From: a virus
Strand: one strand, 5' to 3'
Virus record (IMG/VR): IMGVR_UViG_3300010157_000259
Coordinates: 1-23,404 of that record
Length of the DNA stretch: 23,404 bases
Every line of letters begins with the position of its first letter. Position 1 is the first letter of the stretch. Below, in pieces: positions 9,304-13,974 of this stretch. The notes under the pieces are model-generated. The model was given only the letters and a program-made list of their open reading frames with translations. It was not told the DNA's origin and did no database searches. Both the position numbers and the translations under genes were made by a program.

Positions 9304-9354
9304 TCTGCCGCCAGGCAGAGATATCCCGATTGAAAAGTGTTGCCTATGGGCAAC
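9304..9354 (-). promoter_or_regulatory. Two hairpins in the terminase leader
   Basis: Two perfect six-base stems lie just before the terminase ribosome binding site: TCTGCC/GGCAGA (9304-9309 with 9314-9319, loop GCCA) and GTTGCC/GGCAAC (9339-9344 with 9349-9354, loop TATG). The first is about seven bases upstream of the AAGGAG motif. They may stabilise the mRNA or tune translation. No U-run follows, so they are not terminators. Confidence 0.45.
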
Positions 9355-9372
9355 GCTATGTATAACTATGGG

Positions 9373-9405
9373 GGCGCCTAAAGCGCCAATTTTGTTTTTT
9401 AATTT
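9373..9405 (+). terminator. Terminator-like hairpin with long T-tract, plus orientation
   Basis: A GGCGC/GCGCC stem (9373-9377 with 9383-9387, loop CTAAA) is followed by a run of about 17 bases that is nearly all T (9389-9405). Read on the plus strand this is a good intrinsic terminator. No plus-strand gene ends here; the neighbouring gene (terminase) runs the other way, so its job may be to stop antisense transcription or to end a short RNA. Confidence 0.5.
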
Positions 9406-9412
9406 TCCTTAT

Positions 9413-9440
9413 GGGAAGCCTTCAACGCTTACGGCTTCCC
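9413..9440. repeat. Eight-base inverted repeat
   Basis: GGGAAGCC (9413-9420) and GGCTTCCC (9433-9440) pair perfectly around a 12-base loop. It sits at the predicted start of the terminase transcript and belongs to the cluster of stems in this region. Confidence 0.5.
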
Positions 9441-9442
9441 CT

Positions 9443-9468
9443 ATTATAGCAAGCCCTTAAAGGCTTGC
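9443..9468 (-). promoter_or_regulatory. Extended -10 promoter for terminase operon, overlapped by inverted repeat
   Basis: On the minus strand TGCTATAAT (9451 down to 9443) matches a consensus extended -10 element. A start point near 9436 would give a leader of about 155 bases to the terminase GTG. No good -35 is present, which extended -10 promoters tolerate. Directly upstream is a perfect seven-base inverted repeat, GCAAGCC/GGCTTGC (9449-9455 with 9462-9468), covering the spacer and touching the -10. It could be an operator. Confidence 0.45.
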
Positions 9469-9477
9469 ACCGTATTA

Positions 9478-9534
9478 CCAATCGTCTCATTGGCTTCGTT
9501 CGCTTTAAGGCTCACTCTGCCGTGAGCCGATTGG
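9478..9534. repeat. Nested inverted repeats
   Basis: An outer arm pair, CCAATCG (9478-9484) with CGATTGG (9528-9534), encloses an inner perfect stem, GGCTCAC (9509-9515) with GTGAGCC (9522-9528). The plus strand continues with GGAGGGATTTTTATTTTG, so a terminator role in the plus direction is conceivable though the T-run is set back. Confidence 0.45.
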
Positions 9535-9569
9535 AGGGATTTTTATTTTGTTCTCTACTTATATTAAGG

Positions 9570-9597
9570 GCGGGATAAGTCGTTTTATCCCGCTTTT
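9570..9597 (+). terminator. Nine-base stem with short T-run, plus orientation
   Basis: GCGGGATAA (9570-9578) and TTATCCCGC (9585-9593) pair perfectly around a six-base loop and are followed by TTTT on the plus strand. This is a second terminator-like structure in the same orientation with no known gene upstream of it. It could equally be a regulatory stem. Confidence 0.4.
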
Positions 9598-9602
9598 AGG
9601 TG

Positions 9603-9618
9603 TGTGATGTTAGTCACA
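9603..9618. promoter_or_regulatory. Exact Crp/GlxR-type palindrome
   Basis: TGTGATGTTAGTCACA matches the TGTGA-N6-TCACA consensus shared by Crp-family regulators, including actinobacterial Crp/GlxR, at all ten fixed positions and with the exact six-base spacer. It lies midway in the divergent control region, about 150 bases upstream of the terminase promoter candidate. Binding by a host Crp-type protein is inference. Confidence 0.5.
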
Positions 9619-9783
9619 TCTTTATTGTATTTATGGCTAATACGGCTTTGACCTGCGCTTTTATTTATCGGGCAGCCTATATTTAGAAAAAATAATTGGG
9701 TGGATAGTAACCTAGGTACACGTGCGAATGTTAAAACCCTGGGGTTCTCCTAGACGCGCAGGCCAGTCCTAGCGTGCAAAGCC

Positions 9784-9841
9784 TTACCCGCCCCACCCTT
9801 GAGATATACCTGCAGCCCTGCAGGATTACCGCCCACCCTTG
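9784..9841. repeat. Direct repeat pair flanking a CCTGCAG inverted repeat
   Basis: TTACCCGCCCCACCCTTG (9784-9801) and TTACCGCCCACCCTTG (9826-9841) are near-identical, their starts 42 bases apart. Between them CCTGCAG-CC-CTGCAGG (9809-9824) is a perfect inverted repeat. A direct-repeat pair bracketing a palindrome looks like a protein-binding array or origin element. Confidence 0.45.
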
Positions 9842-9907
9842 GAATTGCAGGCATGTAACTCACCCATATAGTGGCCTTGCCGATACGTATAAGGACGGGG
9901 CGAGGGC

Positions 9908-9940
9908 GTTGCTTGGTGTCGTTGTGGTGTTGCTTGGTGT
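9908..9940. repeat. Direct repeat GTTGCTTGGTGT x2
   Basis: The 12-base word GTTGCTTGGTGT occurs at 9908-9919 and 9929-9940, start to start 21 bases (two helical turns). The region around is a G/T-rich strand with further partial copies (GTTGTGGTGT, TAAGGTGTAAGG). The spacing suits a protein bound on one face of the DNA. Confidence 0.4.
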
Positions 9941-9962
9941 TGTAAGGTGTAAGGCAGGGGAC

Positions 9963-10006
9963 TCTAACCAGTGCCCAACCCGTGTCCTAATTCTAACCAG
10001 TGCCCA
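9963..10006. repeat. Direct repeat TCTAACCAGTGCCCA x2
   Basis: A perfect 15-base direct repeat occurs at 9963-9977 and 9992-10006, start to start 29 bases. Together with the repeats at 9784 and 9908 it makes an iteron-like array upstream of the plus-strand promoter. Confidence 0.45.
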
Positions 10007-10128
10007 CTATGTCCGCATTGACCATAAGCCCTAAAGTAGTTGAACCTTCAATCATTAAGCCTTAATTCTCTCAGGATTCTCCCAGGATATTGTTATCAAA
10101 CCGTTATCGTGTTGAGCGTGTCTATCTA

Positions 10129-10157
10129 TTGACATGCCTAAATTAGGCGCGTATCTT
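10129..10157 (+). promoter_or_regulatory. Promoter for plus-strand block with palindromic operator in spacer
   Basis: A perfect -35 (TTGACA, 10129-10134) is followed after 17 bases by TATCTT (10152-10157), a fair -10. The spacer holds a 13-base palindrome, GCCTAA-A-TTAGGC (10136-10148), well placed for a repressor that would block RNA polymerase. A start near 10164 gives a 36-base leader to the ATG at 10200. Confidence 0.55.
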
Positions 10158-10199
10158 TCACTTATCGCCACAACGGCGAACCTATGGAAGGGTAGAAAA

Positions 10200-10496
10200 A
10201 TGGGATATAGTTGCACAGCACTAGCGGGAGATACTCTCGAACTATGGCAAGAATCTTGCTATGAGCAAACAGGCATGACTAACCGATACAATGGCAATGA
10301 CGGCGCTTCTTACTTCTTCGAGATAGGCAAAGAAAGACTAGACGGCGCTATTGTGGGAAGTGTGCACAAGTTTAACCGCGAGATGACAGGGTGCCACCGT
10401 GTCGGTTCATTCAAGATTAAACCTAATGGCGATATCGAGGTTAAGCCTATATCAATGCCTAAGTCATACCTACCTAAGAAAGTGAAGGTGGCTTAA
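10200..10496 (+). CDS. Hypothetical protein, first gene of plus-strand block
   Basis: A 98-residue protein starting MGYSCTALAGDTLELWQESC. The ATG at 10200 is chosen because GGAAGGG lies seven bases upstream. An in-frame ATG at 10134 overlaps the -35 element of the likely promoter, so it cannot be in that transcript. The protein has three Cys residues, an aromatic-rich middle (NDGASYFFEIGKERLDG) and a basic C-terminus (KSYLPKKVKVA). No family is recognised. As the first gene after a strong, operator-bearing promoter it is probably made early. Its stop overlaps the next ATG by one base (TAATG). Confidence 0.65.
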   Translation: MGYSCTALAGDTLELWQESCYEQTGMTNRYNGNDGASYFFEIGKERLDGAIVGSVHKFNREMTGCHRVGSFKIKPNGDIEVKPISMPKSYLPKKVKVA

Positions 10497-10672
10497 TGCG
10501 CACCTCACCTCAAAATGTAATCGCATGCCTAGCGGGAGACTTGCTAATTGATGAGATGCTAGTAATTGAAGCCATACGAGAAGAAGAGGAGGTGCGCGGG
10601 CTTTTTCGCGACACCGTAGAAGACTTCACAGAATATGCGACGCTTCGCGACGCTGTGGGAGGTTTATTCTAA
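10496..10672 (+). CDS. Small acidic hypothetical protein
   Basis: A 58-residue acidic, mostly helical protein (MRTSPQNVIACLAGDLLIDEM...) with a Glu-rich run near residues 29-32. It is linked by TAATG overlaps to both neighbours, which supports its being a real, translationally coupled gene. No family is recognised. Small acidic early phage proteins are often DNA mimics or inhibitors of host enzymes, but nothing here proves that. Confidence 0.55.
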   Translation: MRTSPQNVIACLAGDLLIDEMLVIEAIREEEEVRGLFRDTVEDFTEYATLRDAVGGLF

Positions 10673-10815
10673 TGAAGCGAATCACCGCGCTAGTTATCGC
10701 CCTATTGATTCTTCTTGTGGGCTTTCGCCTAACTCATCACCCCGTGTACGGCCATTGTCACAAGCAAGGGGCAGACACTATCTGCACATTGATTAAATGG
10801 GAAGGGAATAAGTAA
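10672..10815 (+). CDS. Small membrane or secreted protein
   Basis: A 47-residue protein with a basic start (MKRITA) followed by a hydrophobic stretch (LVIALLILLVGF, residues 7-18): a single membrane anchor or signal segment. The short outer part contains two Cys (residues 29 and 38) and His-rich sequence (THHPVYGHCH). It starts by TAATG overlap and ends directly before the next GTG start. The function is unknown. Superinfection-exclusion or envelope roles are typical for such phage proteins but remain speculation. Confidence 0.55.
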   Translation: MKRITALVIALLILLVGFRLTHHPVYGHCHKQGADTICTLIKWEGNK

Positions 10816-11121
10816 GTGGAGACTATTAAAGTGAGTAATTTATTGAGTAGTGACGCCTATAGTGACGCCATGAAGTGGGAGCAGGCTGGCCAGGGCATAG
10901 GCTTAGGCCACAAGATACGCGTTACTTTCACGGGCTTAAAGCCCAAAACGGGTTATGCATACAAGGAGGAAGGGGCTTGGCTAGGTGTGCGCTATACATG
11001 GCGCTCTATGCGTTGGTGGAGTCTGCTTAGTTATAATAACCCTCTTGTAAAATTAGAGGTGCAAGATATGAGTGAGCAAGGCGTCACCACGTGGCGCACT
11101 GTATGGGAGAAAATAGCCTAA
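10816..11121 (+). CDS. Hypothetical Trp-rich protein
   Basis: A 101-residue protein with a GTG start directly after the preceding stop; GGGAAGGG lies upstream in the end of that gene. It is rich in Trp and Tyr (WLGVRYTWRSMRWWSLLSYNN, with a further TTWRTVWEKIA end). It looks like a small beta-sheet domain: IRVTFTGLKP, YAYKEEGAWL, VRYTWRSM and VKLEVQDM read as strands. No family is recognised. Confidence 0.6.
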   Translation: METIKVSNLLSSDAYSDAMKWEQAGQGIGLGHKIRVTFTGLKPKTGYAYKEEGAWLGVRYTWRSMRWWSLLSYNNPLVKLEVQDMSEQGVTTWRTVWEKIA

Positions 11122-11133
11122 GTGCTTGACTAT

Positions 11134-11180
11134 CCTCGACGGTTCTAGTACCGTCGGGGGTGGCCTCCACTTAGGGAGGA
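11134..11180 (+). promoter_or_regulatory. Structured leader between genes
   Basis: The 84-base gap between two small genes folds into a strong stem (CCTCGACGGT 11134-11143 with ACCGTCGGGG, 11150-11159, one wobble pair, loop TCTAGT) and a second stem, CCTCC (11164-11168) with GGAGG (11175-11179). No U-run follows. A GGAAGGGG ribosome binding site comes 12 bases later. It could be an RNA-processing or stabilising element, or a cis-regulatory leader. Confidence 0.4.
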
Positions 11181-11205
11181 CTAACTACCTTGGAAGGGGT
11201 ACAAA

Positions 11206-11433
11206 ATGCTTATTTATATTGGAACAACAAACGACACAAACGGCAACCCGCGCCGTGGCTGGATTCGCACAACATCAGCGGGGCAACCGCTCGGCTGGAT
11301 AGAGGAAGGCTACGAAGGGCACGGCGCTATTCGTGGCTATGACGACGGCGAAAGCATGAAAATTACCGTAGTACCGTCAGAGTTTAAGCGCCTTAAGGGA
11401 TTAGCCCTACGGTTCGAGAAGGCGGGCGCATAA
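11206..11433 (+). CDS. Small hypothetical protein
   Basis: A 75-residue protein (MLIYIGTTNDTNGNPRRGWIR...) with a strong GGAAGGGG ribosome binding site six bases before the ATG, so it can be translated independently of the upstream genes. The composition suggests a small beta-rich fold (LIYIGTTND, GWIRTTSAG, MKITVVPSEF). No family is recognised. Its stop overlaps the next ATG (TAATG). Confidence 0.6.
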   Translation: MLIYIGTTNDTNGNPRRGWIRTTSAGQPLGWIEEGYEGHGAIRGYDDGESMKITVVPSEFKRLKGLALRFEKAGA

Positions 11434-11837
11434 TGACTACTGCAACAAAAGAAAAAACACTGCCTCAATTATGCGAGGAGTTCGGCATTAAATTACAACT
11501 CAAGAAGGCAAAAGTGCCACACGACGCAACCAAGTGGGAAAAAAACTGCGCTAACTCATGGCTGGCCGTCGTATCGTTCAACGGTTATTCAATGGCCGTT
11601 CCATACTTTACGGGTAAAGCAATCCAGAAAACTACCGCAGCCGATGTCGTCTACTCTTTAACTTCAGATTGGAGCACTTGGAAGTCATGCGAAAACGTGC
11701 AAGGCTTTGCCAGTGAGTTCGGCTGGGACGATAACACATTAGACACATGGCAGGCAGTCGAACGACTATCAAAGCAGTGGGAGCACTTCATCGGTGACGC
11801 TTCTATCCTTGAAACATTAGTCCAGGTAAACTATTAA
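11433..11837 (+). CDS. Hypothetical phage protein, 134 residues
   Basis: A soluble, mixed alpha/beta-looking protein. The N-terminal 35 residues are basic (LQLKKAKVPHDATKWEKN) and the rest is Trp-rich (WLAVVSFNGYSMAVPYFTGKAIQ, SDWSTWKSC, FGWDDNTLDTWQAVERL, KQWEHFIGD). The C-terminal half reads as a helical bundle. The pattern resembles small conserved accessory proteins common in actinophages, but I cannot name the family. It is coupled by one-base overlaps on both sides. Confidence 0.6.
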   Translation: MTTATKEKTLPQLCEEFGIKLQLKKAKVPHDATKWEKNCANSWLAVVSFNGYSMAVPYFTGKAIQKTTAADVVYSLTSDWSTWKSCENVQGFASEFGWDDNTLDTWQAVERLSKQWEHFIGDASILETLVQVNY

Positions 11838-11995
11838 TGAGCCTGAACCCTACATGCGAGGACTGCAAGAGTGCAGTATCTATCAACTTTGAACCCTACG
11901 GCTCAAGCCTTATGGCCGTTATCAACTGCCCGACCTGTGGCACTTCATACGATACCAACCTAGACCCCGTAGACGTGAAGGCGGTGCAACTATGA
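11837..11995 (+). CDS. Zinc-ribbon microprotein 1
   Basis: A 52-residue protein with two knuckles, C7-x2-C10 (CEDC) and C31-x2-C34 (CPTC), separated by 20 residues: the classical layout of a four-Cys zinc ribbon. The start overlaps the preceding stop (TAATG) and the end overlaps the next gene (ATGA). Stand-alone ribbons of this size usually bind nucleic acid or another protein. It is the first of four consecutive Cys-rich microproteins. Confidence 0.6.
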   Translation: MSLNPTCEDCKSAVSINFEPYGSSLMAVINCPTCGTSYDTNLDPVDVKAVQL

Positions 11996-12132
11996 GCAAT
12001 TTAACTACTTGCAAAAAATGCAAGCAACAGGGTTACTTGGTGCTAAGCACTGCCCTAGCCGATATGGTGTGCGAAGGCTGTGGGACATGGCAAGGAGCAA
12101 CATTAAACAGCGCATGGGAAAGGATAGCCTAA
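11992..12132 (+). CDS. Zinc-ribbon microprotein 2
   Basis: A 46-residue protein with C7-x2-C10 (CKKC) and C27-x2-C30 (CEGC), almost the same layout as its upstream neighbour but with little sequence identity outside the Cys pairs. The end (TWQGATLNSAWERIA) is helical. It is coupled by ATGA upstream and TAATG downstream. The function is unknown. Confidence 0.6.
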   Translation: MSNLTTCKKCKQQGYLVLSTALADMVCEGCGTWQGATLNSAWERIA

Positions 12133-12263
12133 TGAGTAAAGTTAAAGAGTGCGTAGAGCCAGATGAGATGATATGGGAGGACTGCGACAAGCCAGAACAT
12201 GACGGCTGTTATGTCATGGTATGCCCTGGCTGCGATACACGCTTCCCAGATTGCGAGGACTAA
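12132..12263 (+). CDS. Cys-rich microprotein 3
   Basis: A 43-residue acidic protein with six Cys (7, 18, 26, 31, 34, 41), including CPGC, and a His. I take ATG 12132 because it overlaps the preceding stop by one base. A longer in-frame start at 12009 would run out of frame through microprotein 2. It could bind one zinc ion or more. The function is unknown. Confidence 0.6.
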   Translation: MSKVKECVEPDEMIWEDCDKPEHDGCYVMVCPGCDTRFPDCED

Positions 12264-12265
12264 GC

Positions 12266-12385
12266 ATGAGTTTTGGAAGGTGTTTTGTGTGTGGTTCGGT
12301 TATGTCTGGCGATAGTCAAACGCCAGAGAATAAAGTCAAATGCCAAAAATGTGGCTGGATATCAAACAAGGACGGGAGTTACTAA
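12266..12385 (+). CDS. Zinc-ribbon microprotein 4
   Basis: A 39-residue protein with C6-x2-C9 (CFVC) and C26-x2-C29 (CQKC), again a four-Cys ribbon (MSFGRCFVCGSVMSGDSQ...). It begins two bases after the preceding stop and ends directly before the next ATG. No ribosome binding site stands out, which suggests coupled translation. Confidence 0.55.
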   Translation: MSFGRCFVCGSVMSGDSQTPENKVKCQKCGWISNKDGSY

Positions 12386-12622
12386 ATGAACGAAGAAACA
12401 AGCACTGCGGGGCGCCTTGCCTATTGGAAGGCCAAGGCTAAACTGTGCAAGGATTTATTTGACATACAAGTCGAGGACAAAAACACACAGAGTGAGGCAC
12501 TTGCCAACCTTGAGAGATTTATCGAGGCTAATCGGCAAGTGGATAGATTAACTCATGGCGTGGATTTTTCCTGGCTATATCCAACAATAGAAGGGCAAGA
12601 GCATGGCATTGAGCAACGCTGA
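12386..12622 (+). CDS. Small helical hypothetical protein
   Basis: A 78-residue, charged, helix-rich protein (MNEETSTAGRLAYWKAKAKLCKDLF...) with possible coiled-coil character between residues 8 and 55. No family is recognised. Its last 20 bases overlap the start of the next gene in another frame. Confidence 0.55.
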   Translation: MNEETSTAGRLAYWKAKAKLCKDLFDIQVEDKNTQSEALANLERFIEANRQVDRLTHGVDFSWLYPTIEGQEHGIEQR

Positions 12623-12791
12623 AAAGATAGCGCAAAAAACTACCGACGCACTGCACGAAGCGATTCGCCTTGCATGGCAGGCAGGTTATGACCAAGCCTT
12701 GCAAGATATGGTCAGAGATAAGGACTTCGGGGCGGGGCGCGTATTACATCGCGCAGTTATCCAAGAGTTGAGCATGGAGGACGGCGAGTGA
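12603..12791 (+). CDS. Small helical hypothetical protein
   Basis: A 62-residue protein (MALSNAEKIAQKTTDALHEAIRLAWQAGYDQALQDM...) predicted to be almost all helix. It starts inside the preceding gene, and a GTG start of the next gene overlaps its stop (GTGA). No family is recognised. Confidence 0.5.
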   Translation: MALSNAEKIAQKTTDALHEAIRLAWQAGYDQALQDMVRDKDFGAGRVLHRAVIQELSMEDGE

Positions 12792-12883
12792 TTATTTTCT
12801 TAGCACTTGTCGCAACTCTCATCGGCTTAAGCCTAGACATACTCATGGAGAGGATAGAGCGACATGCTAAAGCCCAACGATAA
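12788..12883 (+). CDS. Single-pass membrane microprotein
   Basis: A 31-residue protein from GTG 12788 (GTGA overlap with the preceding stop). Residues 2-16 (IIFLALVATLIGLSL) form one membrane segment, followed by a charged tail (DILMERIERHAKAQR). It overlaps the start of the WhiB-like gene by 20 bases. It is too short for family assignment; the coupled start and the coherent hydrophobic-plus-charged layout support it. Confidence 0.45.
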   Translation: MIIFLALVATLIGLSLDILMERIERHAKAQR

Positions 12884-13238
12884 ACCTATCTGCGCTGATA
12901 AAGCCTACAATCCTGAAGCATGGCACCCTGAAGCCCTCTTGCGTGACCCTGAAGGCTCGCGCTTGTCCATATTAAACGCCGTTGAAGCACTGCGCCTATG
13001 TATGGTCTGCCCAGTAAGGCAAGCCTGCTTAGAGTATGCTTTAGCAGATATGAGCACGACAAACTACGGGATATATGGCGGGACTTTAGCCTATGAACGC
13101 CAAGCAGTAACATCATTTGGCAAAATGGAAACGAGCAAAGAATTTCTGCAACGCATTAGAAGCATCGCAACTAAGGCAGGGATTCCCACCCCAGAGATAG
13201 GAGCCAAGTCATCAAAAGGATTACGCAAAACGGCATAG
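12864..13238 (+). CDS. whiB: WhiB-family transcriptional regulator
   Basis: A 124-residue protein with the WhiB signature: four Cys (10, 46, 49, 55) in the order C...CxxCx5C, which hold a 4Fe-4S cluster, followed by a GIYGGT turn (69-74), the counterpart of the G[VI]WGG motif that contacts sigma factor. The C-terminal tail is basic (AKSSKGLRKTA), as expected for DNA binding. WhiB proteins are confined to Actinobacteria and their phages, so this gene is the best host marker in the window. Phage WhiB homologues are known to compete with host WhiB proteins; such a role here is inferred. It overlaps the preceding microprotein gene by 20 bases. Confidence 0.9.
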   Translation: MLKPNDKPICADKAYNPEAWHPEALLRDPEGSRLSILNAVEALRLCMVCPVRQACLEYALADMSTTNYGIYGGTLAYERQAVTSFGKMETSKEFLQRIRSIATKAGIPTPEIGAKSSKGLRKTA

Positions 13239-13309
13239 CCACACTTTCTATAGCAATTATACTAGCAAGCGGGGCAACTGCCCTGTATGAGCCTGACAAG
13301 GCTTCTAAA

Positions 13310-13639
13310 GTGCACCACGTACCCGTTAAGGGAGCACCTATAACCGTGCAAACCCTACAAAAATGGACAAAAAAGCACTACATCAGAGATGAGATTCAAT
13401 TCTCATGTCTGCTTACTTTATGGACAATGGAAAGCCATTGGAACTACAAAGCACACAACAAGGGCGGGGCATACGGCATAGCCCAAGCATTACCCGCCAG
13501 TAAGATGAGAGTATCGGGGCACGATTATTTAACTAACCCATATACTCAAATTCGCTGGGGTCTGCGCTATATTAAGACTCGTTATTCTAATCGTGCGTGC
13601 TGGGCGCTACGCTCAGAGTTAGTGAAGGGTTGGTATTAA
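13310..13639 (+). CDS. SLT-type lytic transglycosylase-like protein (start uncertain, probably longer)
   Basis: It resembles the lysozyme-like SLT fold that cleaves peptidoglycan glycan strands. From GTG 13310 the likely catalytic Glu is E41 in TMESHWN, followed by GAYGIAQ (53-59) and YIKTRY (87-92), all typical of small SLT domains. The GTG has no clear ribosome binding site. In frame upstream, from 13211, lies a segment that reads like a signal peptide (KRITQ, then a hydrophobic core TLSIAIILASGATA). No ATG, GTG or TTG precedes it after the in-frame stop; an ATC sits seven bases after GGAG. If used, the protein would have 142 residues and be exported. It is separate from the lysis cassette, so it may act in entry or early envelope change. 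Confidence 0.75.
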   Translation: MHHVPVKGAPITVQTLQKWTKKHYIRDEIQFSCLLTLWTMESHWNYKAHNKGGAYGIAQALPASKMRVSGHDYLTNPYTQIRWGLRYIKTRYSNRACWALRSELVKGWY

Positions 13640-13640
13640 A

Positions 13641-13709
13641 ATGTTCGTTGCATACTTTTGTATATTTACAGGACTTGCATTATATCTATACTTATGGCTA
13701 CAAAAATGA
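13641..13709 (+). CDS. Membrane microprotein, 22 residues
   Basis: A tiny frame (MFVAYFCIFTGLALYLYLWLQK) that is a single hydrophobic segment with a Gln-Lys end. It begins one base after the SLT gene's stop and overlaps the next frame. The coherent membrane profile and tight packing favour a real gene, but at this length chance cannot be excluded. Confidence 0.35.
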   Translation: MFVAYFCIFTGLALYLYLWLQK

Positions 13710-13792
13710 AGAAGGATAACCTTATCAGTATCTTGATGATTACTGCAATTATTCTAGCCTTTATTCTAGGCCACATCTCAAGGGCACACTAA
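13694..13792 (+). CDS. Membrane microprotein, 32 residues
   Basis: Starts with MATKMKKDN and then a hydrophobic segment (LISILMITAIILAFILG), ending HISRAH: positive-inside, one membrane pass. A second possible start, ATG 13706, overlaps the preceding stop (ATGA). The stop overlaps the next ATG (TAATG). Together with the 22-residue frame it forms a pair of small membrane proteins just after the SLT protein, so a partner role in envelope change is conceivable. Confidence 0.45.
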   Translation: MATKMKKDNLISILMITAIILAFILGHISRAH

Positions 13793-13974
13793 TGGAAAAA
13801 ACTATTGAGATTCTATTGGCAGACCAACGCCAAGTGATATACAAACAACTATTGGTTGCCAGTAATAAGACATACAAAGATGAGCACCCTGGTTGGTGCG
13901 CCTCAACTAATAGCCCTGAAGATGCCTGCGATTGTCTTATCTCTACCCTATTGGAGATAGTGAAGGGTCAGTAA
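13792..13974 (+). CDS. Small hypothetical protein
   Basis: A 60-residue, mostly helical protein (MEKTIEILLADQRQVIYKQLLVAS...) with three Cys near the middle (GWCAS, DACDCL). It is coupled on both sides by TAATG. No family is recognised; the Cys spacing could bind a metal. Confidence 0.55.
   Translation: MEKTIEILLADQRQVIYKQLLVASNKTYKDEHPGWCASTNSPEDACDCLISTLLEIVKGQ

Larger units (their letters stand above)
9282..10199. other. Large non-coding, repeat-rich divergent control region
   Basis: About 900 bases lie between the minus-strand terminase and the plus-strand small-gene block, with no convincing gene. The left half (9304-9620) carries at least seven inverted repeats and an exact Crp-type palindrome. 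The right half (9780-10010) is more GC-rich and carries three sets of direct repeats and a CCTGCAG/CTGCAGG inverted repeat. Promoter-like elements face both ways. This is the obvious place for transcriptional control of the two gene blocks and could also hold a replication origin or packaging site. Confidence 0.7.

Noticed and set aside
9282-9353. A longer terminase start at TTG 9353
   Set aside because: No ribosome binding site precedes it, the extra 24 residues are not domain-like, and the region holds hairpins; GTG 9281 has AAGGAG.
9439-9534. A possible tRNA in the clustered stems
   Set aside because: No acceptor stem, T-loop (GTTCRANNC) or anticodon arrangement can be made from these stems.
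9774-10034. An 86-residue plus-strand reading frame in the control region
   Set aside because: It runs through three sets of direct repeats and an inverted repeat, has no ribosome binding site, and its protein (Pro, His, Cys and Arg in odd patches) looks random.
10134-10199. A longer start for the first plus-strand gene
   Set aside because: The ATG begins with the last base of the -35 box, upstream of any transcript from that promoter; ATG 10200 has GGAAGGG at good spacing.
12009-12131. A longer form of Cys-rich microprotein 3
   Set aside because: It would read out of frame through zinc-ribbon microprotein 2, whose Cys pairs and coupled start are convincing.
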